Shown here one piece after another: positions 33,892 through 42,004 of a stretch of DNA of 64,000 nt. Position 1 is the first letter of the stretch, and every line of letters starts with the position of its first letter. Location of the stretch: NCBI GenBank assembly GCA_964468205.1, contig CAYXVG010000020.1:44867-108866 (forward strand), given 5' to 3'. The position numbers and the translations under genes are program-made. Origin of the DNA: CAWELS01 sp964468205 (lineage in GTDB: Bacteria > Acidobacteriota > Terriglobia > Bryobacterales > Bryobacteraceae). The notes beneath the pieces are model-generated. The model made no database searches. It was not told where the DNA came from and saw only the letters and a list, made by a program, of their open reading frames with translations.

Positions 33892-36762
33892 CTACTCCCT
33901 TGCAACCCAAATCGGCGAACCCCAGCCGATTTCCCCGTCTTCCTGGCGGACGCGGACGTAATAGAAGCTCGCCTCCTCGCCCGGCACTGCGGTGTCGCGG
34001 TATTCGAAGCTGGCGGTCCGCTCGCCGGGCTGGCGGCTGAACACGCGCTGGTTGTCCTTGACGATCTCGACGTCCTGGAAGGGGCGCGTACCTTCGACAT
34101 AGATGCGGAAGCGGGCCGGCGCGCTCACGGCAGCGTCGTCACCCATCAGGTACTCGCCATCATCGGTCACCAGCCGCATATCGATGATGATGTTGTCGGT
34201 GGCGCCGTACGTGTGCCGGGCGCGGATCGCGTCCACCAGCGATTGGCGCGAGTTGTCCGGCGCGAGTATCATCGAGTAGGCGGTATGCACGCCGAGGTGG
34301 TCTGAGCTGGCTTGTACGCCAAGCCGGTACCCACGCTTCCAGGCTTCCGAGACGAAGCCCTCGGGGTAATAGCCGCCGTACTGTTTCTTCTCAACGTTGG
34401 GGTCGGCGGCGCGCCAGCAGTCGACACATTCGTAGCTGGTGCGGTCGCTCTGGTAGATCTCGACGACGGGCTCCACCTCGGGGTCGTGGTCGCGCCAGTC
34501 CGTGCCCATGCTCGTACCGGAAGTATGCGGCATCGCAATGCCCTTGTAACGGCGCAAATACCCGTAAAGGCGCTCGGCGCCCTGGGTCTTGTAGGCGGGT
34601 TGCGGACCCCATTCGTAGTGCTGGACGTCAAGGATCGGCGCGCCGCGGTAGGAGAAGACAATATTGCGGTGGCCATTAGGGTACTTGACGGAGCGTTCAT
34701 AGGCGAACAGCGGGACGAAGGCGCTACCGACGCGGTAAAGGTCAGCCGCTTTCTGCACAAGCCACCAGTGGTACTCGTCCTCGACGCCGAAGTTGTGATC
34801 GGTGACGGCCAGGAAGTCCATGGCGGCGGCGTCGATGGCGTAGCGATAGGCGTCTTCGATGGAACCATCGTTGTAGCCGTCCCAGGAGATCTCGGTGTGG
34901 CGGTGCATGTCGCCGCGGAAGATGCGATAGGTCTTGCCGTTCACTTGGTAGGTGTAGTTGCGCATCCTGGCGACGTCGCCCGGTTCATCGGGATGCACGG
35001 TTTCGGCGGTGACCGGCTCGCTCCGGTAGGCCGCAAGGGAGATGCTGGCGGGCGGGTCGCCGGCCGGAAATCGGGCGGTGAAGACGTCGGAGTGCGAGGC
35101 GATGAAATCGCGGAAGTTACGGCGGTCGGTGGCCCAAGCGCCCACGAGGTCACCCTCAGGGGTTCGGGCGAGATTTACGCGCATGTCGTTCCGGCCGGTG
35201 GAGTACGGGACCAGAATCGTCGGCGACCAACGCGCGCCGTCGTAGTTCGCGGCGTAAATCTCCCACAGGGCATGGTGGGCGGGCGTCCGGTTGTAGACGT
35301 TGTGGTGCATGGGCCGGCGGTGGCGGAAGAAGCACCAGATGCGGCCCGTCCCGTCGGCGGCAAGCTGCGGAAATTCGTAGAAGTTGGGGCCGCCCGGTGG
35401 CAAGGATTCCTCCAGTCTCTGCGCGGGCGCCCGGAGACTGCCGTTTTCGAGCACGGCCATGCGAATGTTGCGCGAGTTGTAGAGTCCGGTGGCCTTCTCT
35501 GTAATGTCGTACGGATAACCCCAGTCCTTTCCCCAGTTGGGGCCGGACTCGTGCCAGGCGATCCAGATGCGATCGTCCTTTCCGGCTGCGACGGTGGCGT
35601 GAGCCTCGAACCGTGCGGTGGCAGCGACAGGGAGAATCTCCTGCCACTGGCCGCCGGTTCGCTGCCGGAGCATCACGTCGTATCCATCCGGGCCATACTG
35701 ATCCCATGCAACCGCCAGATTGCCCTTGGAATCAATGGCAAGTGACGGCTCCCAGCAATTACCCTCGTGCATGGACACACGCGATTCGTCTGACCAACCG
35801 GTCGCGGGGGTGAACTGCTTGTGGAAGATGGCGGCACGGTTATTGCGGTAGCCCTGCCAGACAAGGTGTAGCGTGCCATCCGGCGACAGCAACAGCGAGT
35901 GCTGAGTATCAGGCTGCGATGCATTCGTCAGGCGTTGGGTGGACGACCAGCCGGTGCCATCGAAGCTGCGGCCGTATAGGTCCCAGTTGTCGTTCTTGCG
36001 TTCGGACCAGACGACCCAGATCTTGCCCTCGGTATCCTCGGCCACTGCCGTGCGGAAGACGTCGCCGGCCGAGCTGCTCACCCGGTGCGGCGGACCACCG
36101 GCGCCTAGCTTTTCGGCATAGACACGGTCTTCCCAAGGTCTAAAGCCCTGCCAGGCGATCCAGACGTCGCCGTCTTTGGTCACGGTCACGGAGGGGAAGT
36201 CGTTCTCGGTGAGGCGTTCGCTATCAGCGGTGGTTTCGCCGCGTCCGGCGAGCGCCGGCATGGCGACGCGCTCGACGGAAACGCGGCCGTCCAGCAGCAG
36301 CTTTGGGCCGGCCGCGGGGATTTCCGAGACGCGGAACCGGAATTCGCCCTGCGCAGTGGATACGGTCGCCGAGACGTCCTCACCGCCGCTCAGATAAAGG
36401 TAAATCCGCGGCGTCAGGTAAACGGGGCGGGCCATATCAGTAAGAAAACCCTCGTCGTGCGGACGCCGCTGAAAGGGAAAAGCGGCACGGGTGGACGCTT
36501 CCCAGCGGCGGGGCGGCCGCACAAAGTCTCCCACGCGCGTTTCGTATCCGATTACACCCTCGAGCTCGCCGCCGCTCACACTCACCGCGCCGTCCCAGCG
36601 CGTCTCGGCCTCATCGCCGATTCCGAGGCGCATAAGGATAGCGTGCGTGGCGTCGGCGGGCGGATCCTGCAGGGTTGTCTGGGTGGTGGACTGAGCTTGG
36701 AGCGCCGAATTTGCGAAGACTAGCGCGCCGAGTAGGAGCGGCAAAGCGGTGCGAACGGTCAT
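33892..36762 (-). CDS. Secreted beta-propeller (BNR/sialidase-like) and PHP-type metal-dependent hydrolase fusion
   Basis: The start is the ATG at 36762 with AGGAGGGA about seven bases upstream; an in-frame ATG at 36810 is inferior. A signal peptide (TALPLLLGALVFANSALQAQ) begins a 956-residue protein. About residues 180-590 contain propeller blades with repeated VWIAWQG, IWVVWSE, LHLVWQG, IWIAWHE patterns. From about 630 a PHP/DUF3604-like domain starts with FRGDMHRHTEISWDGYNDGS, then AAMDFLAVTDHNFG and GYRLGVQASSDHLGVHTAY, giving several His and Asp candidates for metal binding. The C-terminus is a beta-sandwich. The role is unknown; an extracellular phosphoesterase or hydrolase is possible. 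Confidence 0.78.
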   Translation of the reverse strand: MTVRTALPLLLGALVFANSALQAQSTTQTTLQDPPADATHAILMRLGIGDEAETRWDGAVSVSGGELEGVIGYETRVGDFVRPPRRWEASTRAAFPFQRRPHDEGFLTDMARPVYLTPRIYLYLSGGEDVSATVSTAQGEFRFRVSEIPAAGPKLLLDGRVSVERVAMPALAGRGETTADSERLTENDFPSVTVTKDGDVWIAWQGFRPWEDRVYAEKLGAGGPPHRVSSSAGDVFRTAVAEDTEGKIWVVWSERKNDNWDLYGRSFDGTGWSSTQRLTNASQPDTQHSLLLSPDGTLHLVWQGYRNNRAAIFHKQFTPATGWSDESRVSMHEGNCWEPSLAIDSKGNLAVAWDQYGPDGYDVMLRQRTGGQWQEILPVAATARFEAHATVAAGKDDRIWIAWHESGPNWGKDWGYPYDITEKATGLYNSRNIRMAVLENGSLRAPAQRLEESLPPGGPNFYEFPQLAADGTGRIWCFFRHRRPMHHNVYNRTPAHHALWEIYAANYDGARWSPTILVPYSTGRNDMRVNLARTPEGDLVGAWATDRRNFRDFIASHSDVFTARFPAGDPPASISLAAYRSEPVTAETVHPDEPGDVARMRNYTYQVNGKTYRIFRGDMHRHTEISWDGYNDGSIEDAYRYAIDAAAMDFLAVTDHNFGVEDEYHWWLVQKAADLYRVGSAFVPLFAYERSVKYPNGHRNIVFSYRGAPILDVQHYEWGPQPAYKTQGAERLYGYLRRYKGIAMPHTSGTSMGTDWRDHDPEVEPVVEIYQSDRTSYECVDCWRAADPNVEKKQYGGYYPEGFVSEAWKRGYRLGVQASSDHLGVHTAYSMILAPDNSRQSLVDAIRARHTYGATDNIIIDMRLVTDDGEYLMGDDAAVSAPARFRIYVEGTRPFQDVEIVKDNQRVFSRQPGERTASFEYRDTAVPGEEASFYYVRVRQEDGEIGWGSPIWVARE

Positions 36763-36849
36763 GCTGGTGTCCCTCCTGGAGAAGTGCCTACTGGAGGGTG
36801 AGTATATCAAGATTCGGCGGGACCGCAGCGAGCTTAGAAAGCGGAAACA

Positions 36850-37407
36850 CTACTCCGGCATGGCCTTGGAGACGTCTTCCAGTAGCTTCTTCTCGTTTGG
36901 GCGGAAGCGCTCGGAGAAATCATCGCTCTTGAGCCGTTCACGGCGCTCATCCGGGGAGAGTTCCCTCAGTCTGCGGAATTCTCTGATGAGCAGGGGGCGG
37001 CGATCGGCGGGGAGTTTGTTGAGCCGCTCGTAAAGGTCCCGGTAGTTCTCTTGCCGCTGGGGAGACAATTCGCTGAAACGTCTGTAGTCGCGCTGCAACT
37101 GCCGTCGCTCCTCCGGGCTGAGGTTCTGCAGGCGATTCAGGCGCCGTTCGAGATCGCGCCTGCGGTCGGGAGGTAGCTGTTCCAGGAATCGCTGCCGCTG
37201 CTGGGGGTTCATTTTTCGCCAGCGCTCCAGCGCATTGCTGGGAGTGCGCCGCTGGACCTCGCGTCGTGCAGCCGGCCTGGCGGGACGACGTTCTGGGGAA
37301 GCCGCGGACTTCTCCCTTGCGTTCTCGCTCTGGTTGAACGCTGCCGCGTCCGGCGCGCTGAAGGCCAGAACCGCGACCCAGAACGTTACTGCAAAAATCA
37401 GCCGCAT
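36850..37407 (-). CDS. DUF3106-like secreted protein, Arg-rich
   Basis: A signal peptide (FAVTFWVAVLAFSAPDAAA) precedes a highly charged, helical mature region of about 160 residues. Repeats of the form LNxLSPEERRQLQRxYRR (MNPQQRQRFLEQLPPDRRRD, LQNLSPEERRQLQRDYRRFS, LRELSPDERRERL) match the DUF3106 pattern, often found next to RpoE-type sigma factors. The start overlaps the end of the anti-sigma gene by ten bases, so it belongs to the plsY-sigma-anti-sigma transcript. A periplasmic or stress-sensing role like that of CpxP/zinc-resistance proteins is possible but not shown. Confidence 0.82.
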   Translation of the reverse strand: MRLIFAVTFWVAVLAFSAPDAAAFNQSENAREKSAASPERRPARPAARREVQRRTPSNALERWRKMNPQQRQRFLEQLPPDRRRDLERRLNRLQNLSPEERRQLQRDYRRFSELSPQRQENYRDLYERLNKLPADRRPLLIREFRRLRELSPDERRERLKSDDFSERFRPNEKKLLEDVSKAMPE

Positions 37408-37952
37408 CGCACAATTCCAACTGGCAACATGACTGCGCCGACATTCTCCCCGCCGGGAGATTCCTCCGCCTCCGCATCAACGCTCAACACCGGTTCCAGC
37501 AGGTAGAGCATCTCGAGATCTTCCACCGCTTGCTCGATCTGCTCGATGTCGACGGGCTCGGCGGAGGCCACGGCGCCGGTGTTCAGGTTCGCGGCCGGAC
37601 GCATCAGGATTCCGGCCACCAGCAGCAGACAGGCCGTTGCCACCACGGCGGCGGGTTTCCAGCCGAAGGCCGGGAGAAGACTTCGCCACCAGGACATGCG
37701 AGCCGCTTCCGCTTCGATGCGAGAGTAGACTTCGCGATCAAAAGCCGGCGATACGGGTTGAGGCTTCCAATCATCGAGTGCGTCGAAGACGGCGCTCTGC
37801 GCGAGTAGCAGTTCCTGGCAATGCGCGCACTCGTCGAAGTGGGCCTCCAGCGCGGCCGCGGTTTCCGGCGCCAGCCGTTCACCAAGGTATGCCAGAATGA
37901 TTGCGACGCCTTCTCCTTTTTCGTTTGGGCACTGCATCGTCTCGTCCCTCAT
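37398..37952 (-). CDS. Membrane anti-sigma factor with zinc-finger (ZAS-type) domain
   Basis: The cytoplasmic N-terminal domain has the HxxxCxxC motif (His38, Cys42, Cys45 in AHFDECAHCQELL), typical of anti-sigma factors that hold ECF sigma factors. One membrane helix follows (PAAVVATACLLLVAGILM, about 100-117), then a periplasmic tail with an acidic stretch (VDIEQIEQAVEDLEMLYLLE). The ATG overlaps the sigma factor stop (ATGA), so the two are translationally coupled, and its own end overlaps the DUF3106 gene. The periplasmic tail is probably the sensing part. An alternative ATG at 37937 would shorten it by five residues. Confidence 0.88.
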   Translation of the reverse strand: MRDETMQCPNEKGEGVAIILAYLGERLAPETAAALEAHFDECAHCQELLLAQSAVFDALDDWKPQPVSPAFDREVYSRIEAEAARMSWWRSLLPAFGWKPAAVVATACLLLVAGILMRPAANLNTGAVASAEPVDIEQIEQAVEDLEMLYLLEPVLSVDAEAEESPGGENVGAVMLPVGIVRCG

Positions 37953-38611
37953 TTCATATTGACGCCGCGGCTGGCGTGGGAAGTTGCCAGGTGTCCCAAC
38001 CTTTTCCGCAGCGTCTCATAGGCCCGGAACAACAGCGACTTCACCGCCGATTCCGAGCAACCCAACACGCTCGCGATTTGCGAGTAGTCCATCTCTTCGT
38101 ATTTGTGCATTAGCACCGCGGCCCGCTGTTTTTCGGGCAGCGACGCAATCGACCGCCGCACTTCGTTGAGCCGGGCGGCGCGGAGCAGTTCATCTTCCAC
38201 GGTCGGACGGCAGTCAGCAAGCTGCAGCGGACGGCCATTTTCGCGCTCATTGTCGACGCTTTCATGACCCTTCTCGTTCTTCCCGTCCCGGATCGAGTTC
38301 AGCGCCAGGTGCGTGGCAATCCGGAACAGCCAGGTGGTGAACTTAGCAGTCGGCTCATAGCTGGCCCGCGCCCGGTAGACGCGAAAAAAAACCTCCTGAG
38401 CGAGTTCCTCGGCCACCGCCCGGTTCTGGAGCATCCGGTGCAAAAAGTGAACGACAGGCGTCCGGTGCCGTTCGAGCAACAAGGCGAAACTGTCTCCGTC
38501 GCCTTCGCGGACCCGGAGCATGAGTTCGGCGTCCCGCTCCAGCATGGCTACCGCTGCCATACTGCTGGAAACCCCGTTTTCCGCCGGAAGTTTCGGCAAA
38601 TCTTTCTCCAT
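37949..38611 (-). CDS. ECF-type RNA polymerase sigma factor (RpoE-like)
   Basis: It directs RNA polymerase to a specific set of envelope or stress promoters. The sigma-2 region (DGDSFALLLERHRTPVVHFL, then AEELAQEVFFRVYRAR) and sigma-4 region (SLPEKQRAAVLMHKYEEMDY, then IASVLGCSESAVKSLLFRAY) are intact in 220 residues. The start is the ATG at 38611, which overlaps the plsY stop as ATGA; the frame is open up to 38746, but that lies in plsY. The anti-sigma gene follows with another ATGA overlap. Expression is thus tied to plsY read-through unless an internal promoter exists. Confidence 0.92.
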   Translation of the reverse strand: MEKDLPKLPAENGVSSSMAAVAMLERDAELMLRVREGDGDSFALLLERHRTPVVHFLHRMLQNRAVAEELAQEVFFRVYRARASYEPTAKFTTWLFRIATHLALNSIRDGKNEKGHESVDNERENGRPLQLADCRPTVEDELLRAARLNEVRRSIASLPEKQRAAVLMHKYEEMDYSQIASVLGCSESAVKSLLFRAYETLRKRLGHLATSHASRGVNMK

Positions 38612-39207
38612 CAGCGCCGGAAAGTGAAGCTGGATTCGGTACCTGCCCGCAGACGCTGGATGTTCTCCCTGTGGCGCCAGACAACGATGGCAGCGACCAG
38701 GGCCACAGCCAGAATCTGCACTCCCGGCGGATGCTCGATCAACCACACCGCGAGTGGAGCGGTAATGCTAGCAATGATGGAACCCGCTGATACGTGGCGA
38801 GTTACGGCGACAGTACCGGCGAAAACCACAGCCAGCGCGGCGGTTGGCCCAGGCGAGAGGCAGAGCATCAGTCCGGTAGCGGTGGCGAAACCCTTGCCGC
38901 CGCGAAAGTTCAGAAAGACCGGGAAGGCGTTGCCCAGCATGACGGCGACGGCCGCGGCACTCATCCAGAAGAGAGATCCGCCACTGATCCTGCTGGCGGC
39001 CCAGACGGCGAGGTACGCCTTCGCGATGTCAATGGCGAGAACCAGGAGGCCCATGCGGAATCCGATCTCCCGAGCGACGTTCGTAGCGCCGATATTGCCG
39101 CTGCCGGCGTCGCGGATGTCTTGTCCGCGGAGCAGGCGCACCAGGACAAAACCGGTCGGAATCGCACCGAGCAAATAAGCCAGGATGATGCACCAGAGAT
39201 TTACCAT
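38611..39207 (-). CDS. plsY: Acyl-phosphate glycerol-3-phosphate acyltransferase PlsY
   Basis: PlsY makes lysophosphatidic acid from acyl phosphate and glycerol-3-phosphate in the inner membrane. The 198-residue protein has about five to seven membrane segments and the three family motifs: AYLLGAIPTGFVLVR with DIRDAGSGNIGATNVAR, NFRGGKGFATATGLML, and the C-terminal IVVWRHRENIQRLRAG. It is the first gene of a four-gene overlapping set with the ECF sigma factor, anti-sigma factor and DUF3106 protein. Such coupling of a phospholipid enzyme to an envelope-stress module is notable. Confidence 0.95.
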   Translation of the reverse strand: MVNLWCIILAYLLGAIPTGFVLVRLLRGQDIRDAGSGNIGATNVAREIGFRMGLLVLAIDIAKAYLAVWAASRISGGSLFWMSAAAVAVMLGNAFPVFLNFRGGKGFATATGLMLCLSPGPTAALAVVFAGTVAVTRHVSAGSIIASITAPLAVWLIEHPPGVQILAVALVAAIVVWRHRENIQRLRAGTESSFTFRR

Positions 39208-39259
39208 TCCAAGTCCCTACGCGGCTGGCAGGCGAGTCATCCCCTCCCACCACAGCCGG

Positions 39260-39805
39260 CTAAAGGTCAAACTCCGCGAGGCTTGTATAGACTGAGCCTC
39301 GCGGCCGCAACTCACTCAAATATAAATGAAAACGATCCGCGGTGAACGTGCCGAAATCAGTTGAGGGCAAGTTTTCCACCACTTCTTTCAGCGCCCCGAG
39401 TCCTGACGGCGTTTTGATGCGGGCCAGAGTCAGGTGCGGTGAGTAACTCCGTTTCTCCTCTGGGACGCCCAACTCCGCCACTGCCCGGCCGGTATCCCGA
39501 GCCAGTTCGTGAAGCGCATCCGGCGCTTCGATTCCCGCGTAGAGTACCCGCGGCGAGCGGGGATTCGGAAACCAGCCGACGCCGCGGACTGCGATCTCGA
39601 CCGGTCCGGGGCTGGGAACGGCGAGCAAAGCTTCCTTCATCTCGTCGAGACGCTCTTCGGGCCACTCGCCGATGAATTTCGTGGTGATGTGCAGGTTCGC
39701 CACCTGGCTCCACTTGATGCGGGCGGTGGGACGCAGGTCCCGGACCAATTGCTCAAGCCGGGCCGTGATATCCGCGGGAAGGGCAATGCCGGTGAAGAGA
39801 CGCAT
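39260..39805 (-). CDS. thpR: RNA 2',3'-cyclic phosphodiesterase (2H family)
   Basis: The 181-residue protein has the two HxTx motifs of the 2H phosphoesterase family: HITT at residues 39-42 (NLHITTKFIG) and HLTL at 124-127 (YSPHLTLARI). It starts MRLFTGIALP, as ThpR/LigT proteins do, and ends SLAEFDL. ThpR opens 2',3'-cyclic phosphates on RNA and was first described as a tRNA-half ligase. It is the gene directly upstream of plsY on the same strand, and diverges from the DNA glycosylase gene at 39872. Confidence 0.92.
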   Translation of the reverse strand: MRLFTGIALPADITARLEQLVRDLRPTARIKWSQVANLHITTKFIGEWPEERLDEMKEALLAVPSPGPVEIAVRGVGWFPNPRSPRVLYAGIEAPDALHELARDTGRAVAELGVPEEKRSYSPHLTLARIKTPSGLGALKEVVENLPSTDFGTFTADRFHLYLSELRPRGSVYTSLAEFDL

Positions 39806-39871
39806 AACAAGTTACCCTATTCTCGAATGAAGGCTTCCCGAGACTCAAGCGACTGGATGGATGCGCTTCCT

Positions 39872-40477
39872 ATGTCGCATTTGAAGAAGCAGAGCCACAC
39901 GCTCGGCCGCTCGTTCTACGCCCGGCCCACGGTCGAGGTGGCGCGAGACCTACTCGGGAAGATTCTGCTTCATGGCCAAACGGCCGCGCGGATCGTCGAG
40001 GTAGAGGCTTATCTCGGCTTCGAGGACAGGGCGGCGCACGCCTCGCGTGGAATTACGAAACGAACCCAAGTCATCTTCGGTCCGCCCGGACACGCCTACG
40101 TCTACTTCATCTATGGAATGTACGAGTGCCTGAATCTGGTAGCCGAACCCGAGGGCGTACCGGGGTGCGTGCTGATTCGCGCGTTGGAACCCCTGGCCGG
40201 GCTGGACATGATGCGCGGACGGAGACCGGCGGCCCGGCGCCCGGAGGATCTCGCCTCCGGACCCGGCAAGCTGACGGCGGCGATGGATATCACCCGGCGG
40301 CACTACGGCGCCGATGTGACCCGGGGAAGACTGACCGTCCGGGCACTGCGGCAGGCGCCGGCGATCGACATAGAAGTTACTCCCCGCATCGGAATTCGCG
40401 AGTGCGCGGATTGGCGGCTGCGGTTCGTCGAACGCGGCAGCCGGTTTGCAAGCGTTCCGCCGTGGCGGCAAGATTGA
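39872..40477 (+). CDS. DNA-3-methyladenine glycosylase (Mpg/AAG family)
   Basis: It removes alkylated purines such as 3-methyladenine from DNA. The catalytic stretch IVEVEAYLGFEDRAAHASRG matches human AAG: Glu45 and Tyr47 occupy the positions of Glu125 and Tyr127, and the His before ASRG corresponds to His136. FGPPGHAYVYFIYGMYECLN and ASGPGKLTAAMDI also fit. The start is uncertain: ATG at 39872 gives a family-like N-terminus (SHTLGRSFYARPTVEVARDL). ATGs at 39827 and 39857 are in frame; none has a clear ribosome binding site. Confidence 0.9.
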   Translation: MSHLKKQSHTLGRSFYARPTVEVARDLLGKILLHGQTAARIVEVEAYLGFEDRAAHASRGITKRTQVIFGPPGHAYVYFIYGMYECLNLVAEPEGVPGCVLIRALEPLAGLDMMRGRRPAARRPEDLASGPGKLTAAMDITRRHYGADVTRGRLTVRALRQAPAIDIEVTPRIGIRECADWRLRFVERGSRFASVPPWRQD

Positions 40478-40505
40478 CAACCGCCCCGAAAACCCCAATC
40501 CCTCG

Positions 40506-41954
40506 CTATTTTGGCAGCCAGGTCACGCTCTTCGGGTCCAAGCGGTAGTCGCGTGCACTGGGAGCTTCCGGGGCTTCGCTTGAAGGCAGTTGGGCGCGTA
40601 ATTTCGCAATGACACCAGGTTCGGAGCTGGCCAGGTTCACCCACTCGTGAGGATCTTGCCGGCGGTCATAGAGCTCTTCGGAGCCGTCCTTGTAGCGAAT
40701 GTAGCTCCAGCGCTCAGTGCGCAGGGCGTGGTTGCCATGGAGATATGTCACAAGGGCCGGACGGTCCCATGCGGCATCCGGCGCCTCGATCAGTGGGCGG
40801 AGACTGAGGCCGGATAGGTCGCTGTCAGGCGGCAGGCCGGCGAGGTCGAGCAGAGTGGGATAGATGTCCACGAGGCTCACGGGCCGGTGGCAGACCCCGC
40901 CGGGACTAGTGACTCCGGGGGCGACCACCATCATTGGCACCCGCGTGGCACGATCCCAGAGAGCCTGTTTGTGCCAGTGCCACTTCTCCCCGAGGTGGTA
41001 GCCATGATCAGACCAAAGGATGATTATCGTGTTGTCCGCGTAGGCGCTCTTCGCGAGGGCGTCGAGGATGCGGCCGACCATCGCGTCCGCAAAGGTGATA
41101 CAGGCGAGATAGGCCTGGACAGCGCCCTTCCAATTGCCCGTGGAGACGAGCAGATCATGACGGGAGTGTTCGTTGAGCGCGATCTCCCACCCGGCGGGCG
41201 GCACATCGGCGAGGTCGTCTTCCTTGAGCACGGGCACGATGATCTCGTCGAGCGGATACATTTCGAAATACTTGCGGGGCACGAACCAGGGGATGTGCGG
41301 GCGGAAGACGCCAGTGGCGAGAAAGAAAGGCTTCTCGTGCTTTCGATTGAGGAATTCGGCCGCCCACGAGCCGAGCTTGTAGTCCGGCATCTCGGCGTCG
41401 GAGACATCGATGGGCGCCCAGTCGAAGTTACGCCAGGAGACCGAAGGCATGGGCGTCACGGGGCGGGGCGGCTCGGGATCAGGGGGAAAGCTGTAGCCGT
41501 CGTGCCAGCCGTTCTCACGCGCATTGGGATTCCAGAAAAAATACTCGTCCCAGGAGCGCGGGTCGTTGTAACCGCGGCCGTGATGATAAATCTTCCCGCC
41601 ACCGGCGGCCGTGTAGCCGTGCCGCATGAAATACTGCGTCAAGGTGACGGCATCGGGATGGGCGATGCGCCATGGCTGGTCGTTTCCGTAGACACCCGTG
41701 ACGGAGGGCCAGCGGCCGAGCATCAGGGCGGCGCGCGAGGGGTTGCAGATGGGCGCCGCCGTATGGGCGTCGGCGAAGAGGACGCCGCGCGCGGCCAGGC
41801 GATCGAGATTTGGTGTCTTGACTTGCGGATGCCCGCCAAGGGCGGCGACCCAGTTGTTCCAGTCGTCGACCGCAATCATGAGTATGTTCGGCCGGTCGGC
41901 GCTGGGCGCGGTGGCGGCGAGGAGAGTGGCAACAACGAACAGACGTATCAGCAT
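40506..41954 (-). CDS. Secreted sulfatase (S1 family, iduronate-2-sulfatase-like)
   Basis: A signal peptide (LIRLFVVATLLAATAPSA) leads into a sulfatase. The metal-binding start is NILMIAVDDWNN (Asp30, Asp31). The modification signature CNPSR at 70-74 carries the Cys that becomes formylglycine by an anaerobic or aerobic maturase. GGKIYHHG and IIILWSDHGYHLGEKWHWHK supply the remaining metal ligands. The length of 482 and the WFVPRKYFEMYP stretch resemble iduronate-2-sulfatase-type members. No maturation enzyme gene adjoins it. The likely substrate is a sulfated polysaccharide, in agreement with the carbohydrate-active genes to the right. Confidence 0.9.
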   Translation of the reverse strand: MLIRLFVVATLLAATAPSADRPNILMIAVDDWNNWVAALGGHPQVKTPNLDRLAARGVLFADAHTAAPICNPSRAALMLGRWPSVTGVYGNDQPWRIAHPDAVTLTQYFMRHGYTAAGGGKIYHHGRGYNDPRSWDEYFFWNPNARENGWHDGYSFPPDPEPPRPVTPMPSVSWRNFDWAPIDVSDAEMPDYKLGSWAAEFLNRKHEKPFFLATGVFRPHIPWFVPRKYFEMYPLDEIIVPVLKEDDLADVPPAGWEIALNEHSRHDLLVSTGNWKGAVQAYLACITFADAMVGRILDALAKSAYADNTIIILWSDHGYHLGEKWHWHKQALWDRATRVPMMVVAPGVTSPGGVCHRPVSLVDIYPTLLDLAGLPPDSDLSGLSLRPLIEAPDAAWDRPALVTYLHGNHALRTERWSYIRYKDGSEELYDRRQDPHEWVNLASSEPGVIAKLRAQLPSSEAPEAPSARDYRLDPKSVTWLPK

Positions 41955-42004
41955 CGTCCGACAGTATATTCGGAACCGGACCTGGCATGAAAGCCGAGGA
42001 CGTT

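Noticed and set aside
34312..35745. 477-codon plus-strand open frame opposite the propeller/PHP gene
   Set aside because: Gly/Val/Asp-rich shadow of a well supported minus-strand gene.
40887..41990. 367-codon plus-strand open frame opposite the sulfatase
   Set aside because: Shadow of the sulfatase; no motif or ribosome binding site.
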